Positions 53,931 through 64,000 of a stretch of DNA of 64,000 nt are shown in pieces. The position numbers were made by a program, and so were the translations under genes. Each line of letters begins with the position of its first letter. Position 1 is the stretch's first letter. A model generated the notes under the pieces. The model did no database searches and had not been told where the DNA came from. It saw nothing but the letters and a program-made list of their open reading frames with translations. The stretch is from Pogonophryne albipinna (taxonomy: Eukaryota; Chordata; Actinopteri; Perciformes; Artedidraconidae). Location of the stretch: the NCBI GenBank assembly GCA_028583405.1, contig CM053261.1, forward strand, positions 9,925,459 to 9,989,458. The letters are read 5' to 3'.

Positions 53931-55023
53931 CCCATGGGCGTCGCAGCCATTATATGAGGGTGGGACAAGTCCCCCCCACTTTTTCAAATGATTAGTTTAG
54001 ACCCCCCCACTTTTACCATGTGGAAAGTCCGTGAATCGGTCTCGCCACTCACCGCACTTTGTAGAGCGCTGTGTCAGTGCTTCACTATCAAATCCATTCC
54101 ACTTGTTTATTGAGAGAATGCCCAAATCAATGAAACTCCGTACCATGTTTTCACTGCTACTTTGTACCAAGGCAGATTCTCCCATAGCGCGCATGTTCAA
54201 GGAGTGTTGTCATAGTTGGACAGCTCAGATCTGTTGTATGAAGCGATGCCGGTAGCGAAGGTAAGGCACACACACCAAGTGTTCAGGACATTGTTAATAC
54301 AGCGAAAATCAAAGCTGACGATCTCTTGCTTTGATATGTTTTCTCCCCCAGACAACATGGACATAACAACATTTTTTTCAAAGAATAGGAAAGTAAGTCT
54401 TCAGCTGGTAGCAGCAACAGTGATGGCGGCGGCGACAAAAGCGTCTCACTTCTGGAGAGGAGTTTCGTCTTTATGTCATGATAGAGAGATACAAATACTG
54501 AATAGTTTAGATGAGAAAAGGCATCGAAATGCCAGGTTACTAGTATTTATCATGTAAACAGGGAACATGAATAACCCGATCTCTCTGTGCTCATGTAAAC
54601 ACCATGATGTCCATGTAGAGACGCAGTCAGTGTGTTTTACTGGAGCCTCAGTTCGATAAGAGATTATTTTCTGAGTTTTTAACTTCGGTACTCTCTCTCT
54701 CTCAAAATGGTAATGTGAATTATGTTTTAATTATACTTCTTATTCAGAAGCTTTTTGTGTGTGTTTATGTTTTACTGAGTGCTTATAGGCCATTTCCATC
54801 CCAGTATTCAGTTAACTGTTTATTTTCTGTGCACATTACATAGACTAGCTAATATTCTACCTACTGCTTGGGACTTTGAGTCTTCAAAATGTCCAATGTC
54901 ACAGATTGGGACTTACTTTAGAGTCAGTTGTATTTACATTCAGTATGACTTCTTATGATTCAATGTGAAAGAGTATACTGCTCAATAAATAATTATCACT
55001 TCACCACCTCTCTTGACATCTAG
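53930..55023. mobile_element. remnant, possibly hAT (ZMYM-like) element left part
   Basis: Begins with GGGCGTCGCAGCC and GGGTGGGACAAGTCCCCCCC, words I associate with fish hAT elements. An ORF at 54216-54557 contains NMDITTFFSKNRK, similar to the start of some hAT-type proteins. A matching right part could be 60346-60690 (GGGGGAGGACCCCCA near its end). Neither tips nor duplication could be shown. Confidence 0.35.
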
Positions 55024-56963
55024 GCGCTTGAGAGAGAATCTTCTCCACCCTCTTGGATGCCCTCAAAGCCCCTTCCCCCTCCTCCCTTCTGTCAAGCGAC
55101 TTTGTTAACCATTTTGAAAAAAAGGTTGATGATATTCGCTCTTCTTTTTCTGACTCACCTTTACTCACCGCTGGGTCACCAGACCCACCTTTCACCCACA
55201 CACTAACCTCCTTTTCCCCTCTCTCTCCAAGTGAGGTTCTTACCCTCATTACCTCTGCCCGTCCTACCACCTGTCCTCTGGACCCTATCCCTTCAAACCT
55301 CCTTCAGACTATCGCTCCTGATATTCTACCGTTTCTTACCCATTTCATCAACACTTCTCTACCTTCTGGTCACTTTCCAAACAGTCTCAAGGAGGCAAGA
55401 GTAAACCCTCTTCTAAAGAAACCCACTCTCAACCAGTCCGATGTTATAAACTACAGGCCTGTCTCTCTCCTCCCGTTCCTGTCTAAAACACTTGAACGCG
55501 CTGTCTTTAAACAACTCTCCTGTTATCGCCATCAGAACAACCTTCTGGATCCGCACCAGTCTGGTTTCAAGGCAGGTCACTCCACAGAAACTGCCCTCCT
55601 TGCTGTCACTGAGGAACTGCACACTGTCAAAGCAGCATCCCTCTCCTCTGTCATCATCCTGTTGGACCTGTCTGCTGCATTCGACACGGTGAATCATCAG
55701 ATCCTCCTTCGCACTCTCCAAGAACTTGGAGTTTCAGGCTCTGCACTTTCCCTCATCATCTCATACCTCAAAGACCGCACCTACAGGGTAACTTGGAGAG
55801 GGTCCGAGTCCGACCCTTGTCAATTAACTACAGGGGTCCCTCAGGGCTCTGTTCTTGGTCCCCTCCTCTTCTCCTTGTACACAAACTCGCTCGGATCAGT
55901 CATTAGCCCGCATGGTTTTTCATACCACTGCTACGCTGACGACACCCAATTAATTCTGTCCTTTCCCCGCTCAGAGACCCAGGTCGTCGCACGCATCTCT
56001 GCTTGTCTAGCTGACATCTCTCAGTGGATGTCTGCTCACCACCTCAAGCTCAACCTTGACAAGACTGAACTGCTTTTCCTTCCGGGAAAAGATTGTCCCA
56101 CTCTTGACCTAACAATCAACATCGGCACCTCTGTTGTTTCCCCGACTCAGACTGCAAGGAATCTGGGTGTGACCCTAGATAACAAACTGTCCTTCACTGC
56201 AAACATCGCTGCTACAACCCGCTGTTGTAGATACACGCTTTACAACATCAGGAGGATACGTCCCCAGCTGACCCAGAAAGCGACGCAGGTTCTAGTCCAG
56301 ACTCTTGTCATCTCACGCCTAGACTACTGCAACTCCCTCCTGGCTGGTCTACCTGCATGTGCCATCCGACCTCTGCAGCTCATCCAGAATGCAGCTGCTC
56401 GTCTGGTCTTCAACCTTCCTAAATTCTCCCACACCACGCCGCTCCCTTCACTGGCTTCCGGTAACTGCTAGAATCCACTTCAAGACAATGGTACTTGCGT
56501 ACCATGCTGCGAATGGATCTGGCCCTTCCTACATCCAGGACATGGTTAAACCGTACACCCCAGCACGTGCACTCCGCTCTGCATCAGCCAAACAGCTCGC
56601 TGCACCCTCACTGCGAGGGGGACCCAAGTTCCCATCAGCAAAAACACGTGGGTTTGCTATCCTGGCTCCAAAATGGTGGAATGAGCTCCCCATTGACATC
56701 AGGACAGCAGAAAGCTTACACACCTTCCGGCGCAGACTGAAAACTCATCTCTTTCGACTCCACTTCGAGCGATAGAATTACTAACAAAGCACTTATATAC
56801 TAATAAAGGACTGGCTTATCTAAAGCCAGTTGAGTAGCACTTGAAATGTTTTTGCTCTATGAAACCTGATGTACATATATGATTCTGTTTTCTTCAAGTT
56901 TGGTCGAACGCACTTATTGTAAGTCGCTTTGGATAAAAGCGTCAGCTAAATGCAATGTAATGT
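55024..56963 (+). mobile_element. L2-clade LINE of a second subfamily, 5'-truncated
   Basis: RT and C-terminal region followed by a tail with TTGTAAGTCGCTTTGGATAA and ending AATGCAATGTAATG. This tail is shared with the SINE at 27859-28027. It lies inside the DIRS element, in the same orientation. No target duplication was seen at the junctions. Confidence 0.88.
55026..56775 (+). pseudogene. LINE reverse transcriptase, one frameshift
   Basis: ERIFSTLLDALK opens a frame that continues through [47 protein letters not shown] and [13 protein letters not shown] (catalytic YADD) to a deletion near 56435. The rest (RSLHWLPVTARIHFK to RRRLKTHLFRLHFER) is in another frame and ends at 56775. Apart from this one lesion and the lost endonuclease the RT is well kept, so the insertion is fairly young. 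Confidence 0.9.
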
Positions 56964-57194
56964 CAGAGGCAGAACACAGGGACAGTGGAGAGAGGTCCGT
57001 TGCTGAGGTGAGTGATGAAAGGGAAATGACAGTTTAGAGTCAATTGTGATGTGGACTCTCATCCCAGAATTTTAAGGAAATCAGTGGGGATATTGAACAG
57101 GAAACATTTCAGTCAAGGGGCATCATATGACCAATATAGACAGAAGAGCAACATTTATTTGAACATTTAAGTCGATACCATTCCTAGGTGAACT
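56964..57194. other. unassigned segment between two LINEs
   Basis: About 230 bp, possibly the continuation of the remnant at 53930-55023. No recognisable motif. Confidence 0.3.
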
Positions 57195-60100
57195 TAATCA
57201 ATCAATCAATCAATCAATGTTTATTTATATAGCCCAATATCACAAATGTTACATTTGTCTCAGTGGACTTCACAGTTTGTACAAAATATCAGTATGACAA
57301 TACGACACCCTCTGTCCTTAGACCCTCACATCGTACAAGGAAAAACCTCCGAAGAAAACCAACAGTTTTAAAGGGAAAAATGGGAGAAACCTCAGGGAGA
57401 GCAACAGAGGAGGGATCCCTCTCCCAGGACGGACAGACGTGCAATAGATGCCGTGTGTAAATTGAAAAGATAATACATTTGCAACATAGGTAGTCCAAAT
57501 GTTTGGAAATGCATGTGTGTATAATAGGAAGATGAATCCACGAGGATATCCATCCAGGACCTATGATCCATGACCACAGCCACGACTCAAGATCCAGGGC
57601 TCGCGATGCAGGACACAGGACCGCAGGATCATCCATGACTCCGGATCCCAGCGTATATAGACACCAAAAAGAAAGAAATTTGGGGAAGCTGGGTTAATCG
57701 GAACATGAGAGTACACAGGTATAGACAGAGAGAAGGAAGAAGTAAGATGTCCCCCGACAAACTAAGCCTATATCAGCAAAACTAGGGGCTGAATCTAATC
57801 AGCCCTAACTATAAGCTTTATCAAAAAGGAAGGTCTTAAGCGCACTCTTAAAAACGGATAGGGTGTCTGCCGCCCGAACACAAACTGGAAGCTGATTCCA
57901 CAAATGTGGAGCTTGATAAGAAAAGGCTCTGGCTCCCATTGTACTTTTAGAGACTCTAGGAACAACCAACAACCCTGCATTCTTGGAACGCAATGCCCTA
58001 GTAGGACAGTAGGGTATAATGAGTTCTTTAAGGTAAGATGGCGCCTGCCCATTAAGGGCTTTGTAGGCGAGAAGAAGAATTTTAAATTCTATCCTGTGTT
58101 CTATAGGGAGCCAGTGTAAGGCAGCCAGAACAGGAGTAATGTGGTCCCTTTTCCTAACTCTGGTTAGTACACGAGCTGCAGCATTTTGAATCAGCTGAAG
58201 CGACTTGACTGACTTCTTGGTACACCCTGATAATAAAGAGTTACAATAATCCAGCCTTGAAGTAACAAATGCATGGACTAGTTTCTCTGCATCGTTTTGA
58301 GGCAAGATATGCCTGATTTTTGCAATGTTACGTAGATGGAAGTAGGCGGTCCTTGAAATTGATTTTATGTGGGCATTAAAGGATAAATCCTGATCAAATA
58401 TAACACCAAGATTCCTTACAGTCTCACTGGAGGCCAAATTAATGCCATCCATAGTTAGTATATCTTTAGATAATTTGTTTCGTAGATTCTTCGGGCCAAG
58501 TACAATAACTTCAGTTTTGGTCGTGTTTAACATCAAAAAGTTTAAGGTCATCCACGTTTTTAAGTCCTTGAGGCAGTCTTGAATTTTATTTAGATGATTA
58601 ATTTCATCAGGCTTGATTGATAGATATAGTTGAGTATCATCTGCATAACAATGAACATTTACGGAATGATTCCTTATAATATTGCCTAACGGAAGCATAT
58701 AATGTGAACAAAATAGGTCCGAGCACTGAGCCCTGTGGCACTCCATGGCTAACTTTGGTTTGCGTGGAAGATTCATCATTGACACGTACAAACTGAGAGC
58801 GTTCAGATAGATAGGACCTAAACCAGCCTAAAGCAGTTCCCTGTATGCCAACTAAGTGCTCTAGTCTTTGCAATAAGATATCATGATCGATAGTATCAAA
58901 TGCAGCACTGAGATCGAGCAAAACAAGAATAGAGACAAGTCCCTTGTCGGAGGCTATTAGAATGTCATTTGTGACTTTGACCAGAGCTGTCTCTGTGCTA
59001 TGATGTGTTCTAAAGCCAGACTGAAAATCTTCCAATAAATCATTGTTTTTTAAGTAATCACACAACTGTTTTGCGACTGCTTTCTCAAGAATTTTTGAGA
59101 GGAACGGAAGATTAGAAATAGGTCTATAATTGGCTAAAACCTCTGGATCGAGGTTGTGCTTTTTAAGAAGCGGTTTTATCACTGCTACTTTGAATGATTG
59201 TGGAACATAGCCTGATAATAAAGACATATTCATAATATTTAATAAAGAAGTGCTAATTAATGGAAAAACTTCCTTCAACAGCTTAGTTGGAATTGGGTCT
59301 AACATACACGTTGATGGTTTAGAAGAGAGAATCATTGAATTTAATTGTTCAAGGTTAATGGCTGAAAAGCATTCTAGTTTACTATCTAGTGTAATATTAG
59401 AACTTACGTTTCCGGGAGCTGTTGATAACACTATACTGGTCAAAGGCAAGAGGTCATTAATTTTGTTTCTAACAGTAACAATTTTATCGTTAAAAAAGCA
59501 CATAAAATCATTACTACTGAGTGCTATGGGAATAGAAGGCTCAATCGAGCTGTGGCTCTCTGTCAGCCTGGCTACAGTGCTGAAAAGAAATCTTGCATTA
59601 TTCTTATTCTCATCTATTAATGAAGAGTAGTAGGCTGCTCTCGCTTTACGCAGTGCTTTCTTATATTCATTGAGAGTAATATGCCAAATTAAACGAGATT
59701 CTTCAAGTTTAGTGGAACGCCATATCCTTTCAAGTTGTCTCGACTTTTGCTTTATTTTGCGGGTTTCGGCCTTATGCCATGGAGCTAATCTATGTTGTTT
59801 TATTTTCTTCTTTTTCAAAGGAGCAACAGAGTCTAATTTTATTCGCAGCGCATCTGTAGCACTATCAACAACATGATCAATTTGGGGTGGTGTACATTTT
59901 GTATAAGTTTCCTCCCCTACATGCAGACATGCTATCGAGTTAAATATTGGTGGAATCTCTTCCTTAAATTTGGCTATAGCACTAACAGATAGGTTTCTGC
60001 TGCAGGAGCTTTTGACTAATGCTTTGTAGTCTAGTAACAGTACTTCAAAAGTTACTAAGAAATGGTCGGATAAAGCAGGATTATGCGGTTCGACTAATAG

Positions 60101-60345
60101 TTGCTCAATTTCAATACCATAAGTCAGAACAAGGTCGAGAGTGTGATTATAGCAGTGGGTTGGTTTATTTACACTGACAGAAACCAACATAATCTAATAT
60201 AGAGTTAAATGCAACAGTAAGGCTATTTTTATCATCGTCAACATGAATATTAAAGTCACCTACGATAATTACTTTATCTGTTTTAAGTACCAAAGTTGAT
60301 AAAAACTCAGAGAATTCTGATAAGAACTTAACATCTGTATGGAGT
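57195..60345 (-). mobile_element. L2-clade LINE, copy 2, with end of endonuclease domain
   Basis: Opposite orientation to copy 1 (5895-8840), nearly identical where they overlap, and longer at the 5' side: the minus strand near 60250 reads VIIVGDFNIHVDD, the GDFN motif of the APE-type endonuclease. The 3' tail is (ATTG)n at 57197-57217. The 5' end is truncated inside the endonuclease. Confidence 0.88.
57805..60190 (-). pseudogene. LINE copy 2 endonuclease linker, RT and C-terminal ORF, one frameshift
   Basis: A 517-codon block (58637-60190) runs from the end of the endonuclease through [30 protein letters not shown] and [15 protein letters not shown] 2-bp deletion near 58700 shifts the frame, and the block 57805-58791 continues with [12 protein letters not shown] and the C-terminal region. 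The lesions differ from those of copy 1, so the two copies were inactivated independently. Confidence 0.9.
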
Positions 60346-60689
60346 CAGATCAGTCTCAATATTAATAAATTCTCACAGAAGGATTCACAAATGTATTTTG
60401 CGATTTATATATAAATGACTCTCCACAACAATATCTCTCAATGCACTCACAAATATTTATTGTTGTATATAAATGTACAAAAAATTGGCATTTAAACTGC
60501 TTTTTATTAATTCAAAGACGGCTCTGAATTAATAATCAAATATGTTTCCTTTCTTTACTACTGGATGAAATTACAAAATGTACCCATAATTTTCCTCATG
60601 CTAGTATAGCCACATAAAAGTATCAAACCACCTGTTAAAATGCACCAGAACACAGGAAATCTATTTTTTTTCGTGGGGGAGGACCCCCA
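60346..60689. other. AT-rich remnant, possible right part of a hAT element
   Basis: Contains GTTAAAATGCACCAGAACAC and GGGGGAGGACCCCCACATCC, which resemble 3' ends of fish hAT elements. It directly precedes the DIRS RNase H sequence, so its insertion or an associated deletion may have removed the reverse transcriptase. Confidence 0.35.
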
Positions 60690-61340
60690 CATCCCATCCC
60701 GCCGGGAGACTGTCACGGTAGATGCATGTCTCTCAGGGTGGGGTGCGGTGCGGTGTGGCAGGGAAGGACTGTTCAGGGTCTGTGGTCCGCCCAGGAAGGT
60801 GCATATCACATCAACGTGCTAGAGCTTCGCACTGTGCTGCTTGCGCTCAGGCACTTTTTACCCCAACTGACGGACAGGCATGTGCTTGTTCGGACAACAT
60901 GTCCGCGGTTTCCCAGATCAACCACCAGGGGGGCACCAGGTCTGCACAGCTGCACCGGGTTTCACAGAACCTCTTGTCTTGGGCGTCTCCCCGCTTGGCC
61001 AGCCTGCGAGCAGTCTTTCTACCAGGAGACCGAAATCAGGTGGCAGATTTCCTCTCTCGGCACAAACCTCCACCAGGGGAGTGGAGGCTTCACCCAAAAG
61101 TGGAGGAGACAATCTGGAGCCTTTTTGGCAGGGCCGAGATGGACCTCTTTGCCTCGGAAGAGTCGAGGCACTGCCCCCTCTGGTTCTCCTGGACAGAGGT
61201 GACCAGCCCAATGGGGCAGGACGCTCTGGCACACGACTGGCCAGACAGTCTCCTGTACGCCTTCCCACCGCTGTTATTACAGACGCTTCAGAGGGTCCTT
61301 ACTCAGGGGCACAGGCTCCTTCTGGTCACCCCCCCGCTGG
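60690..61340 (+). pseudogene. DIRS RNase H region, frameshifted
   Basis: Three frames together read VTVDACLSGWGAV (first Asp), HINVLELRTVLLALRHF (Glu), DNMSAVSQINHQGG (Asp) and FLPGDRNQVADFLSRH, the RNase H signature of DIRS-like elements, followed by EMDLFASEESRHCPLWFSW and ALAHDWPDSLLYAFPP. At least two frameshifts (about 60800 and 60890) break it. The reverse transcriptase that should precede it was not found. Confidence 0.85.
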
Positions 61341-61974
61341 CCGGGGAGAGTTTGGTTCCCGCTGCTGCGGCCCACCATGGCGTCTATCACAGCTCAGGGG
61401 TCAGATCTGGCATCCCGACCCTCACCGCCTTAAGCTCTGGGCTTGGCCTCTGCGGGGCCCAACCCACTGTTGAGCGTTTTTACGGCATCTGTCAGGGAAA
61501 CTATCCTGAATGCCAGAGCACCATCCACTCGTGCACAGTACGAGTGCAAATGGAAGCGCTTCTCCCACTGGTGTTTGGGTAAGGCTGAGAATCCGGGGCA
61601 TTGCTCTGTGGCCACCATTCTGGAGTTCCTGCAGTCCCTTCTGGATAGTGGACGTTCTCACTCCACTTTGAAGGTATATATGGCTGCTATCTCTGCCCAA
61701 CATGTCGGGGTCGACAGCGCCACGGTTGGGCGTCACAGGTCGGTGTCCCTCTTCCTGAGAGGGGCCTTACGGCAGCGTCCCCCTAGTACCCTGAGGGCGC
61801 CGGCTTGGGACCTGCCCCTAGTGCTAGATGCCCTATCATCTCCTCCCTTCGAGCCCCTGGCCCAGGTGGGGCTTAAGTGGTTGTCCTCGAAGGCAGCATT
61901 TCTGCTTGCCATAACCTCGGGGAAGCGATTTGGGGAGTTGCATGCCCTCTCCGTGAGCGATACATGCCTGAGGT

Positions 61975-63101
61975 CAGTGGCGAGCCGTCAGGGCCCTCTA
62001 GGCCCTCTGTGAGGGCCTAAGATATTCTAAAAAATAATATTTGAAAACATTTAAAAAAAACGTTTTTTTAAAATATTTTTATAAATATTTTTTTGTTGTT
62101 ACATTTTTCATTAGTTTTACCAAAATAACTTGATGTAATTGTATTTAAAATAATATTTCCAAAGAAATAAATCCTTCGAATCTGCCTGTTCAGTTTCTGT
62201 TGGAATGTGAAGGGTTAAATGCCGTCTCTGCGAGTTATGTGAAGACGGGAGAGCTTGTTGGTCCCTCAGTACATTCACAGAGGGCCAGCTATAGTAACTC
62301 AATGAGAGAGTAATGTCAAATGACAGTACAATTGACCAATCATATCTTCCCTCTAAATGGGCAGGCTTTATTTTCGCCCGCTGTGAGGTCTATGCAAGTG
62401 GTGCAGTGACGCGTCCTAAAACCCGGAAGTAAGCTTCGCTCGGATTCCCTCGACAAAAGAGCAATAAGATTTCTCCATAGAATTTTGGTAAATAGCTCGA
62501 AATAAGGTCTGTGGAAAACGAACCTGTTAGATAAATGCACGTTTTGTTCAGCCGGATAATATCCACATGTCTACCCTACTTTTATTATTTTCGAATCATA
62601 AATCTAAACGATAGATTTATGATCGATAGATTTATAATTAGCATAAGTTCGTTCATGATGGCTCACTTCAGTGATAGTGATGACATCGTTACGAAATTAT
62701 TAACCGAGTCATTTTCAAGATTGAGTTACAATGATAAACTGGAGTGGCAAAGGATCAGCTGAATGACCCGCCATCAAGTGTTTCATCCAAAAGGACAGGA
62801 GGATGGACTTAAGTGATTTGATCATCAAAGGTAGGCCTAAGTCATTTTCAATGCGGGCCGCCGTGCCGACTTAATTCATTTGTAATTGTTACTTGGCTGT
62901 GGGTGCCCTGTCATGATAGGTGTTTATATAAATGGTGTTGTTTTGTGTGGTAGAGGGTCGCTGTCATTGATGCGTTTTGCACCCCGGGCCGTTGTTTTGA
63001 TATTCCGCTGAAGTATACGCTGTGACGTAATATCTCTTCTTTTTTTTCTCGAGGGAAGGGGGGTCAGAGGGCCTAGGTATAAAAGTCACGGCTCGCCACT
63101 G
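61975..63101. mobile_element. 1.1-kb hAT with exact target duplication CCTGAGGT
   Basis: Ends are CAGTGGCGAGCCGTCAGGGC and, inverted, CAGTGGCGAGCCGTGAC, both followed by GGCCCTC/AGGCCCTC blocks. CCTGAGGT is at 61967-61974 and 63102-63109. It interrupts the recombinase ORF of the DIRS element. Inside lies a piece of the GGTGCAGTGAC family. No full transposase. Confidence 0.93.
62400..62830 (+). mobile_element. left part of a GGTGCAGTGAC-family element with the start of an ORF
   Basis: GGTGCAGTGACGCGTCCTAA starts at 62400, and homology to 10666-10913 and 28261-28410 continues to about 62630. An ORF then starts at 62656 (MMAHFSDSDDIVTKLLTES) and runs to a stop at 62760. A frame shift of one base would continue it as LNDPPSSVSSKRTGG, before a donor-like AAAG/GTAGGC near 62830. 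I take it as the start of the family's transposase gene, perhaps hAT/ZMYM-like; the right end is missing. Confidence 0.55.
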
Positions 63102-63662
63102 CCTGAGGTGGAACTCCGATGGCTCGGGTGTTGCCCTCTGGCCGAATGTGGCGTTCCTGCCCAAGGTGCTTCCACTTGCCCACTCCAATCGGCCCATCCA
63201 GCTGGCACGCTTTAACGTACAGGAGAGCTGCACGCCAGAGTTGCTGTGCCCTGTGCGTGCCCTAAAAGCGTATGTTGATGCTACAGCCTGTATACGGCAG
63301 TCAGAGCAGCTCTTCGTTTGCCATGGCGGCACTAGGAAGGGTTGTGCTCTCTCCAAGCAGCGGCTGTCCCACTGGGTTGTTGATACAATCGCACATGCCT
63401 ATGGGGCCAGTGGCCGCACCCTGCCATCAGGGGTGAGATGCCACTCTACAAGGAGCGTCTCAACGTCTTGGGCCGCCCTGAGAGGAGTGCCCCTGGAGAC
63501 CATCTGCACCGCGGCGTCTTGGGCGTCTTCTGGCACATTCTCCAGGTTCTACCGGGTCAATGTCGCCACCCCCATCCTTTGGGCGTAGTCCTGTTGCCAA
63601 GCTCCGCTGCTTCCAGCTAGGTGAGTATTTGGTTTCTTCATGACATGGTTGGTATAAGTCAT

Positions 63663-63771
63663 CCAGTGCTAAAGCACCGCCTCTGGCGCTCAGTAGGGAC
63701 GAAATAGAACGATAGTTACGTCTGTAACTACAGTTCTATGAGTCCCGGATGACCGCCAGAGTTTCCTGTCA
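63663..63771 (+). repeat. DIRS internal complementary region
   Basis: 63663-63710 is inverse to the left end of the element (GCACCGCCTCTGGCG, then GGGACGAAATAGAAC). 63708-63771 is inverse to the right end (GATAGTTACGTCTGTAACTA, then GAGTCCCGGATGACCGCC). The two parts share a single AAC, just as the two ends of a circle would share one GTT. In the known DIRS model this region templates completion of the ends and circle formation. Confidence 0.93.
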
Positions 63772-63805
63772 CTCAGAATTCTTGTGTGTTCGCGAGAAGA
63801 TTCTG

Positions 63806-63984
63806 GGAACAGATCCTCTGATGACACTGGCTGATATAGCCGGTGTCACGTGGGTCACAGGTGACTTTGTTGTTATTGGTACTCGTATGGCGCATGCGCG
63901 CGATGGACATATCCAGTGCTAAAGCACCACCTCTGGCGGTCATCCGGGACTCGTAGAACCGTAGTTACAGACGTAACTATCGTT
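63806..63984 (+). repeat. DIRS right inverted terminal repeat
   Basis: Inverse of the left repeat, ending CGTAGTTACAGACGTAACTATCGTT. It extends about 25 bases beyond the part shared with the left end. The last GTT matches the GTT at the left end. Confidence 0.9.
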
Positions 63985-64000
63985 TTCATTGACTCTCAGG

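Larger units (their letters stand above)
61443..63588 (+). pseudogene. DIRS tyrosine recombinase, interrupted by a hAT
   Basis: The N-terminal half is 61443-61974: the SAM-like region STRAQYECKWKRFSHWC, then AAFLLAITSGKRFGELHAL with the first catalytic Arg. The C-terminal half resumes at 63110 after the hAT and one copy of the duplication: WNSDGSGVALWPN, ELLCPVRALKAYVDAT, HSTRSVSTSWAALRG (the H-x2-R pair) and FSRFYRVNVA (catalytic Tyr), ending TAG at 63586. The R, H, R and Y residues are all present and each half is open, so the hAT insertion is the main lesion seen in this gene. The enzyme joins the circular DNA of a DIRS element to the genome. Confidence 0.92.
53139..63984 (+). mobile_element. 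DIRS-type tyrosine-recombinase retrotransposon, invaded and deleted
   Basis: Structure in order: left inverted terminal repeat (53139-53293), a non-coding or gag-start region, a gap in which reverse transcriptase should lie but other transposons are found, RNase H (60690-61340), tyrosine recombinase (61443-63588, split), an internal complementary region (63663-63771) and right inverted terminal repeat (63806-63984). Both ends carry GTT (53139-53141 and 63982-63984) and there is no target duplication, as expected for recombinase-mediated insertion. Later insertions are two LINEs (55024-56963, 57195-60345) and a hAT (61975-63101). Without reverse transcriptase and with frameshifts it is inactive. 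It probably lies in a pitpnm2 intron. Confidence 0.9.

Noticed and set aside
57904..58119. Plus-strand ORFs over the LINE at 57-60 kb (and minus-strand ones over 7.9-8.8 kb)
   Set aside because: They are antisense shadows of the LINE C-terminal region; the same frames appear at both copies for that reason.
53930..60689. One complete hAT element enclosing both LINEs
   Set aside because: Left and right parts resemble hAT ends, but no inverted tips or duplication could be found, so it is kept only as remnants.
61443..63588. Crypton or phage-type recombinase
   Set aside because: Association with RNase H, inverted terminal repeats and an internal complementary region identifies a DIRS element.

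Overview
The window looks like nuclear DNA of a teleost fish. Two vertebrate genes with short, phase-consistent exons and consensus splice sites lie in it, and most of the rest is repeat families typical of fish: L2-type LINEs, a V-SINE-like SINE, many hAT elements, a DIRS-type tyrosine-recombinase retrotransposon and very long GT arrays. No prokaryotic feature, tRNA/rRNA gene or CRISPR array was seen. All calls come from reading the sequence; no database was searched.

Layout. (1) 76-4413, plus strand: the 3' part of a kinesin-13 gene, best matched to kif2a, with 10 exons, one of them an apparent cassette exon, followed by a 3' UTR ending near 5105. (2) 5484-18082: a nest of DNA transposons inside a hAT-like element. 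It holds an L2 LINE copy and several hAT elements, five of which can be ordered by nesting. (3) 18541-27198: a second hAT element, still carrying much of its transposase, split by another hAT (18939-24609, exact 8-bp target duplication). That one contains a 3.0-kb transposon (19549-22560) with its own terminal inverted repeats, an 11-bp target duplication and a nearly intact 818-codon ORF that I cannot assign to a named superfamily. This is my best candidate for an undescribed system. (4) 27325-28916: a three-level nest, element in element with a SINE in the middle. (5) 29.5-35.2 kb: AT-rich and poor in repeats, possibly a long 3' UTR of the next gene. (6) 35178-49619, minus strand: 22 exons of a membrane-associated phosphatidylinositol transfer protein gene, best matched to pitpnm2 (Nir3), from the end of the PITP domain to the stop. 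The exons for the first 230 or so residues are not recognisable in the window, so the gene probably continues past 64 kb, and everything from 49620 on is probably its intron. (7) 50.4-53.1 kb: small inverted-repeat elements and a palindromic minisatellite. (8) 53139-63984: a DIRS element with inverted terminal repeats, an internal complementary region, RNase H and tyrosine recombinase. It has lost its reverse transcriptase and was invaded by two LINEs and a hAT; the hAT interrupts the recombinase gene with an exact 8-bp duplication.

How it fits together. kif2a (microtubule depolymerase) and pitpnm2 (lipid transfer and signalling at ER-plasma membrane contacts) converge on a repeat-filled intergenic region and are not functionally coupled as far as the sequence shows. 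The value of the window is its layered transposon record: exact target duplications allow many insertions to be placed in order.
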